From Mesorhizobium sp. LHD-90 (lineage in GTDB: Bacteria > Pseudomonadota > Alphaproteobacteria > Rhizobiales > Rhizobiaceae), in NCBI RefSeq assembly GCF_030929505.1, contig NZ_JAVFVV010000034.1, positions 1-34,361 of the forward strand: a stretch of 34,361 nucleotides of DNA. The letters are read 5' to 3'. The notes below the pieces were generated by a model, which made no database searches, was not told the DNA's origin, and was given only the letters and a program-made list of their open reading frames with translations. This document shows, in pieces, positions 31,699 to 34,361 of the stretch (its first letter is position 1; each line of letters starts with the position of its first letter). The translations under genes and the position numbers were made by a program.

Positions 31699-34129
31699 AC
31701 CCTACGCCACAGCTGACCAGGAACAGCGGTTCGGACCAAGGTTCCGACGCCTCGCCGAAGTTCTCGCGCGCGACCCGGCGGCTCTGGAATTGCGTGCCGA
31801 TGCTGCGGCGTTGGCTCCCGAGCGCCTGCTTGTGTTTGAGGTCAGAGGCAGCATCACGACGTTCGCCAAGGCGATCAGCAGGGTTCCTGGGCTCGAGCTC
31901 GTCGACGAAGAGGAACTGCCCAGCGATCAGGATAGCGCACCGGTCGCATATCTGTTGGTTCCCGACACGCGCGCCTTGCGGCAGATCGAGAGCCTCTGGC
32001 GGATATGGCTCACCGGAAGGGATCTCCCGGACGGCTACACGCCATGGCGCGACGTCTTCGCCTGCCTGCGCGACCTGCGCCCTTGGGGACCCGACGATCG
32101 CGTACAGCCTTTGGACGCCTCTGTTCTCGGCGAGGAGATTTTTGGCAAGGCGGACGACGAACTGGTGCCGTTGGAGGTCGAGATCGTGTTTCGGCCGAAC
32201 GCTGAGGCGGCTGCGACCAACGAGGCCAGCGTCATCCGAGCTATCATCGCATATAGGGGCACGATCGTCAGTCGGGTCAGGCTGGACGACATCGCCTATC
32301 ATGCGATTCTCGCAAGACTGCCGGTGGCTGCGATCAGAACGATCATCGAGCGATCGCCGGCCAGCCTGGCCGGCATCGAGCAAGTGATGCATATCCGACC
32401 GCAAAGCGTGGTCACCGAGATTGACGTCTCCGACGTGGTTCCGCTAACGCCGCTTGCTCCGCCGCCTGCGATTGTCAACGACCCGATACTCGCCGTGCTC
32501 GATGGCGTTCCGATGGCCGGCCATCCGCTTCTTCGGACGCATTTGAACATCGAGGATCTTTTCGGTCTGGAGCCGACCGCGTTGGTGGCGCAGCGCGTTC
32601 ATGGCTCGGCGATGGCCTCGCTCATCGTGCATGGCGACCGCAACAGGCCCGAACCCCCGTTGCCGCGCCAGATCCATTGCATTCCCGTTCTCGGTTCCGC
32701 TGACCGCTTTCCATCCGACAGGCTCATTGTCGACCTGATCTACCAGGCGGTGATGCGCATGCGAGGTCCACAGGAACCCAGCGCGCCACACGTCATCATC
32801 GTCAATATCTCGCTCGGCAATGCTCGTCGGCGCTTCCATGGCCAGTTGTCGCCATGGGCGCGGCTTCTTGATCGGCTCGCCTACCGGTTCGGGATTCTGT
32901 TCCTGGTCAGTGCCGGCAATATCACTGAGGAGTTTCCGGTGCGGGGATTCGCCACCGGACGGGATTTCGAGGATGTCCAGGAAGACGCGCGAGCCCGTGC
33001 CGTCTTGCGAGCGCTTGCCGACATCCAGGGGGACCGGCGCCTTCTCTCGCCAGCCGAGACCGTCAACGGGCTCACGATCGGTGGACGCAATATCGACTGG
33101 GTGCCGCATGCTGAGCGGGCATTCGCGCGAGCAAACGTCAATCCATATTCCGCGATGGATACAGCCAATCCCTCAAGCGCGCTGGGTCCCGGCTTCGCGG
33201 ATGCCGTGAAGCCGGACATCCTCCTGCCTGGCGCCCGCGAGCATCTGCGCGTCGTGCGCAGCGGCGGCGAAATCATCGTGGCACCAGCTCGTGCCAGCAG
33301 GGGTGCCGGGCTCAAAGTGGCAGCGCCCCCAGCACAGCCAGGCATCGAGGGAGCCGAAGCCTACACCAATGGGACGAGCGCAGCCGCGGCCCTGGCCTCC
33401 AGGACGGCACATAGAATTCACGACGCGCTCGAGGCCGAATATGGCCAGGAATTCCTCCGGTTGGACAATACGCAGCGCGCTGCCCTGCTCAAGGCGCTGC
33501 TGGTGCATCCTGCTCGATGGCCTGATGCGACCGCCACATTCCTAAAGGAGCTCCTTGGACCATTCGGGCGGGGCCAAGCGCCTCGACAGAAGGACAACAT
33601 TCGCCGGTTCATCGGCTATGGTGCATTCGATCCCGACGATGCTGTGGCGTGCGCGGCCGATCGGGCCACGTTCTGGGCGGTTGGGTCGCTGGCCAACGAG
33701 CGAAGCGTGGACGTTTCTGTGCCGATCCCAGCCGCGATCGGTGGGAGAGCACAGCCTCACTTCATATCGGCTACGCTCGCCTGGCTGACGCCCGTGCAAC
33801 CTGGGCGCCGGGCGTACCGGGCAGTTCGGATGAAGCTTCTGGATCCGGTCGACATAAGCAACCTCGGGGTGACGGCACACGGAAATCAGCCCGATGGAAA
33901 TCAGACCAATCGGGGAACGGTGTACACCCGCTGCTGGAGTGGCGAGCGCGCGGCCGTCGTGACGGCCAACATGGTGCTCCCTCTGAGGGTTCAGCGGGAC
34001 CCTGACCCCGGCGCTACTGTCGACGAACTGGTTCCGTTCGGGCTTGCGGTGACGGTTGCCATGCCCGGACAGATAGCCCTTTACGAAGAGATTCGAGCCC
34101 GGGTGAGACCAGCTCCCGTGAGGCCATAG
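31604..34129 (+). CDS. ietS: Subtilisin-like serine protease (S8), IetS-like
   Basis: The 841-residue protein has an intact S8 active site: Asp300 in AVLDGVP, His333 in HGSAMASL, oxyanion Asn439 in LVSAGN and Ser592 in TNGTSAAAAL. About 290 residues precede the catalytic domain, more than in secreted subtilases, and no signal peptide is visible, so it probably acts in the cytoplasm. A C-terminal region of about 200 residues follows. ATG 31604 has AGAGG about 6 nt upstream and lies within the ietA-like gene, giving a 95-bp overlap that couples their expression. In the IetAS pair the protease is the toxic or effector component. Its target here is unknown. Confidence 0.87.
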   Translation: MASDPTKPLLRLNPGQSQARLPGRRAVVPRPEPYATADQEQRFGPRFRRLAEVLARDPAALELRADAAALAPERLLVFEVRGSITTFAKAISRVPGLELVDEEELPSDQDSAPVAYLLVPDTRALRQIESLWRIWLTGRDLPDGYTPWRDVFACLRDLRPWGPDDRVQPLDASVLGEEIFGKADDELVPLEVEIVFRPNAEAAATNEASVIRAIIAYRGTIVSRVRLDDIAYHAILARLPVAAIRTIIERSPASLAGIEQVMHIRPQSVVTEIDVSDVVPLTPLAPPPAIVNDPILAVLDGVPMAGHPLLRTHLNIEDLFGLEPTALVAQRVHGSAMASLIVHGDRNRPEPPLPRQIHCIPVLGSADRFPSDRLIVDLIYQAVMRMRGPQEPSAPHVIIVNISLGNARRRFHGQLSPWARLLDRLAYRFGILFLVSAGNITEEFPVRGFATGRDFEDVQEDARARAVLRALADIQGDRRLLSPAETVNGLTIGGRNIDWVPHAERAFARANVNPYSAMDTANPSSALGPGFADAVKPDILLPGAREHLRVVRSGGEIIVAPARASRGAGLKVAAPPAQPGIEGAEAYTNGTSAAAALASRTAHRIHDALEAEYGQEFLRLDNTQRAALLKALLVHPARWPDATATFLKELLGPFGRGQAPRQKDNIRRFIGYGAFDPDDAVACAADRATFWAVGSLANERSVDVSVPIPAAIGGRAQPHFISATLAWLTPVQPGRRAYRAVRMKLLDPVDISNLGVTAHGNQPDGNQTNRGTVYTRCWSGERAAVVTANMVLPLRVQRDPDPGATVDELVPFGLAVTVAMPGQIALYEEIRARVRPAPVRP

Positions 34130-34130
34130 C

Positions 34131-34147
34131 CCGGCAGGGGCTGCCGG
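34131..34147 (+). terminator. Possible terminator after the protease gene
   Basis: CCGGCAG-GGG-CTGCCGG is a perfect 7-bp stem with a 3-base loop, starting right after the stop at 34129. There is no T-tract (ACTATCG follows), so a simple intrinsic terminator is uncertain. In the remaining 214 bp to the window end no gene is supported. Confidence 0.45.
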
Positions 34148-34361
34148 ACTATCGATGCGAGCGCTTCGCCGGCAGGAGGCCTGCGCACTGGTCTCGCGTG
34201 GCGTCATCGATGGTGAACTCGGCAGGAGATTTTCCGCCAAGTTGGGGTCGGAACAAGATCTGCTTTCCCAGACACGCTAAGCCCGAACGAAGCATGAACA
34301 TCAGGCGGCGCGAAGGCGGCGCGCTGGCAGCCTGAGCGACCGGAAGCCTTCGGGCATTTGA

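Noticed and set aside
34210-34335. 41-residue ORF at the right edge (starts MVNSAGDFPPSWGRN)
   Set aside because: It has no ribosome binding site that stands out and no family match I can name, and it is too short to support without comparative data.

Overview
The window looks like accessory DNA, perhaps plasmid-borne, from a GC-rich alphaproteobacterium, most likely Rhizobiales. This is inferred from an IS427-like insertion sequence, an RHE_PE00001/DUF1612-type gene, an IetA/IetS-like pair related to a system first described on the Agrobacterium Ti plasmid pTiC58, and dense GC-rich catabolic operons. No rRNA, tRNA, CRISPR array or replication origin was seen.

Layout. (1) 1-1204: the N-terminal edge of an IS6-family element on the minus strand, then a complete IS5-family (IS427-like) element whose transposase needs a -1 frameshift. 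(2) 1256-7922, all minus: APC permease, aldehyde dehydrogenase, copper/topaquinone amine oxidase and an AraC-type regulator, a compact amine-to-carboxylate module. (3) 7984-16054, all minus: a tight six-gene operon of two acyl-CoA ligases, a thiolase-like protein lacking the usual nucleophilic Cys, a DUF35 protein fused to a degenerate SDR domain, a cyclase-family hydrolase and a second aldehyde dehydrogenase. (4) 16223-28113, all plus: a divergent LysR regulator, two tandem GMC oxidoreductases, a sugar-type ABC transporter (ATPase, permease, binding protein), a frameshifted dimethylformamidase-like large subunit and an amidase. (5) 28261-28906: a 5'-truncated IS6-family transposase whose catalytic Glu is replaced by Lys, with its terminal repeat intact. 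(6) 29113-34129, all plus: a small ORF, a DUF1612/HTH gene, and an AAA ATPase / subtilisin-like protease pair of the IetAS stability and defence type.

How it may work together. Regions 2-4 supply import (APC and ABC), amine or alcohol oxidation (amine oxidase, GMC enzymes), aldehyde oxidation (two ALDHs), CoA activation (two ligases), probable C-C cleavage (thiolase-like plus DUF35) and amide hydrolysis (amidase, DMFase-like). The substrate cannot be read from sequence. Three near-identical inverted repeats, ATGCCG-N3-CGG(C/T)AT, lie upstream of the first ALDH gene, the GMC operon and the binding-protein gene. Each also fits the LysR-type T-N11-A pattern, which suggests one regulator links regions 2 and 4. 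The catabolic block is bracketed by two related IS6-family ends and is followed by a plasmid-maintenance or defence segment.
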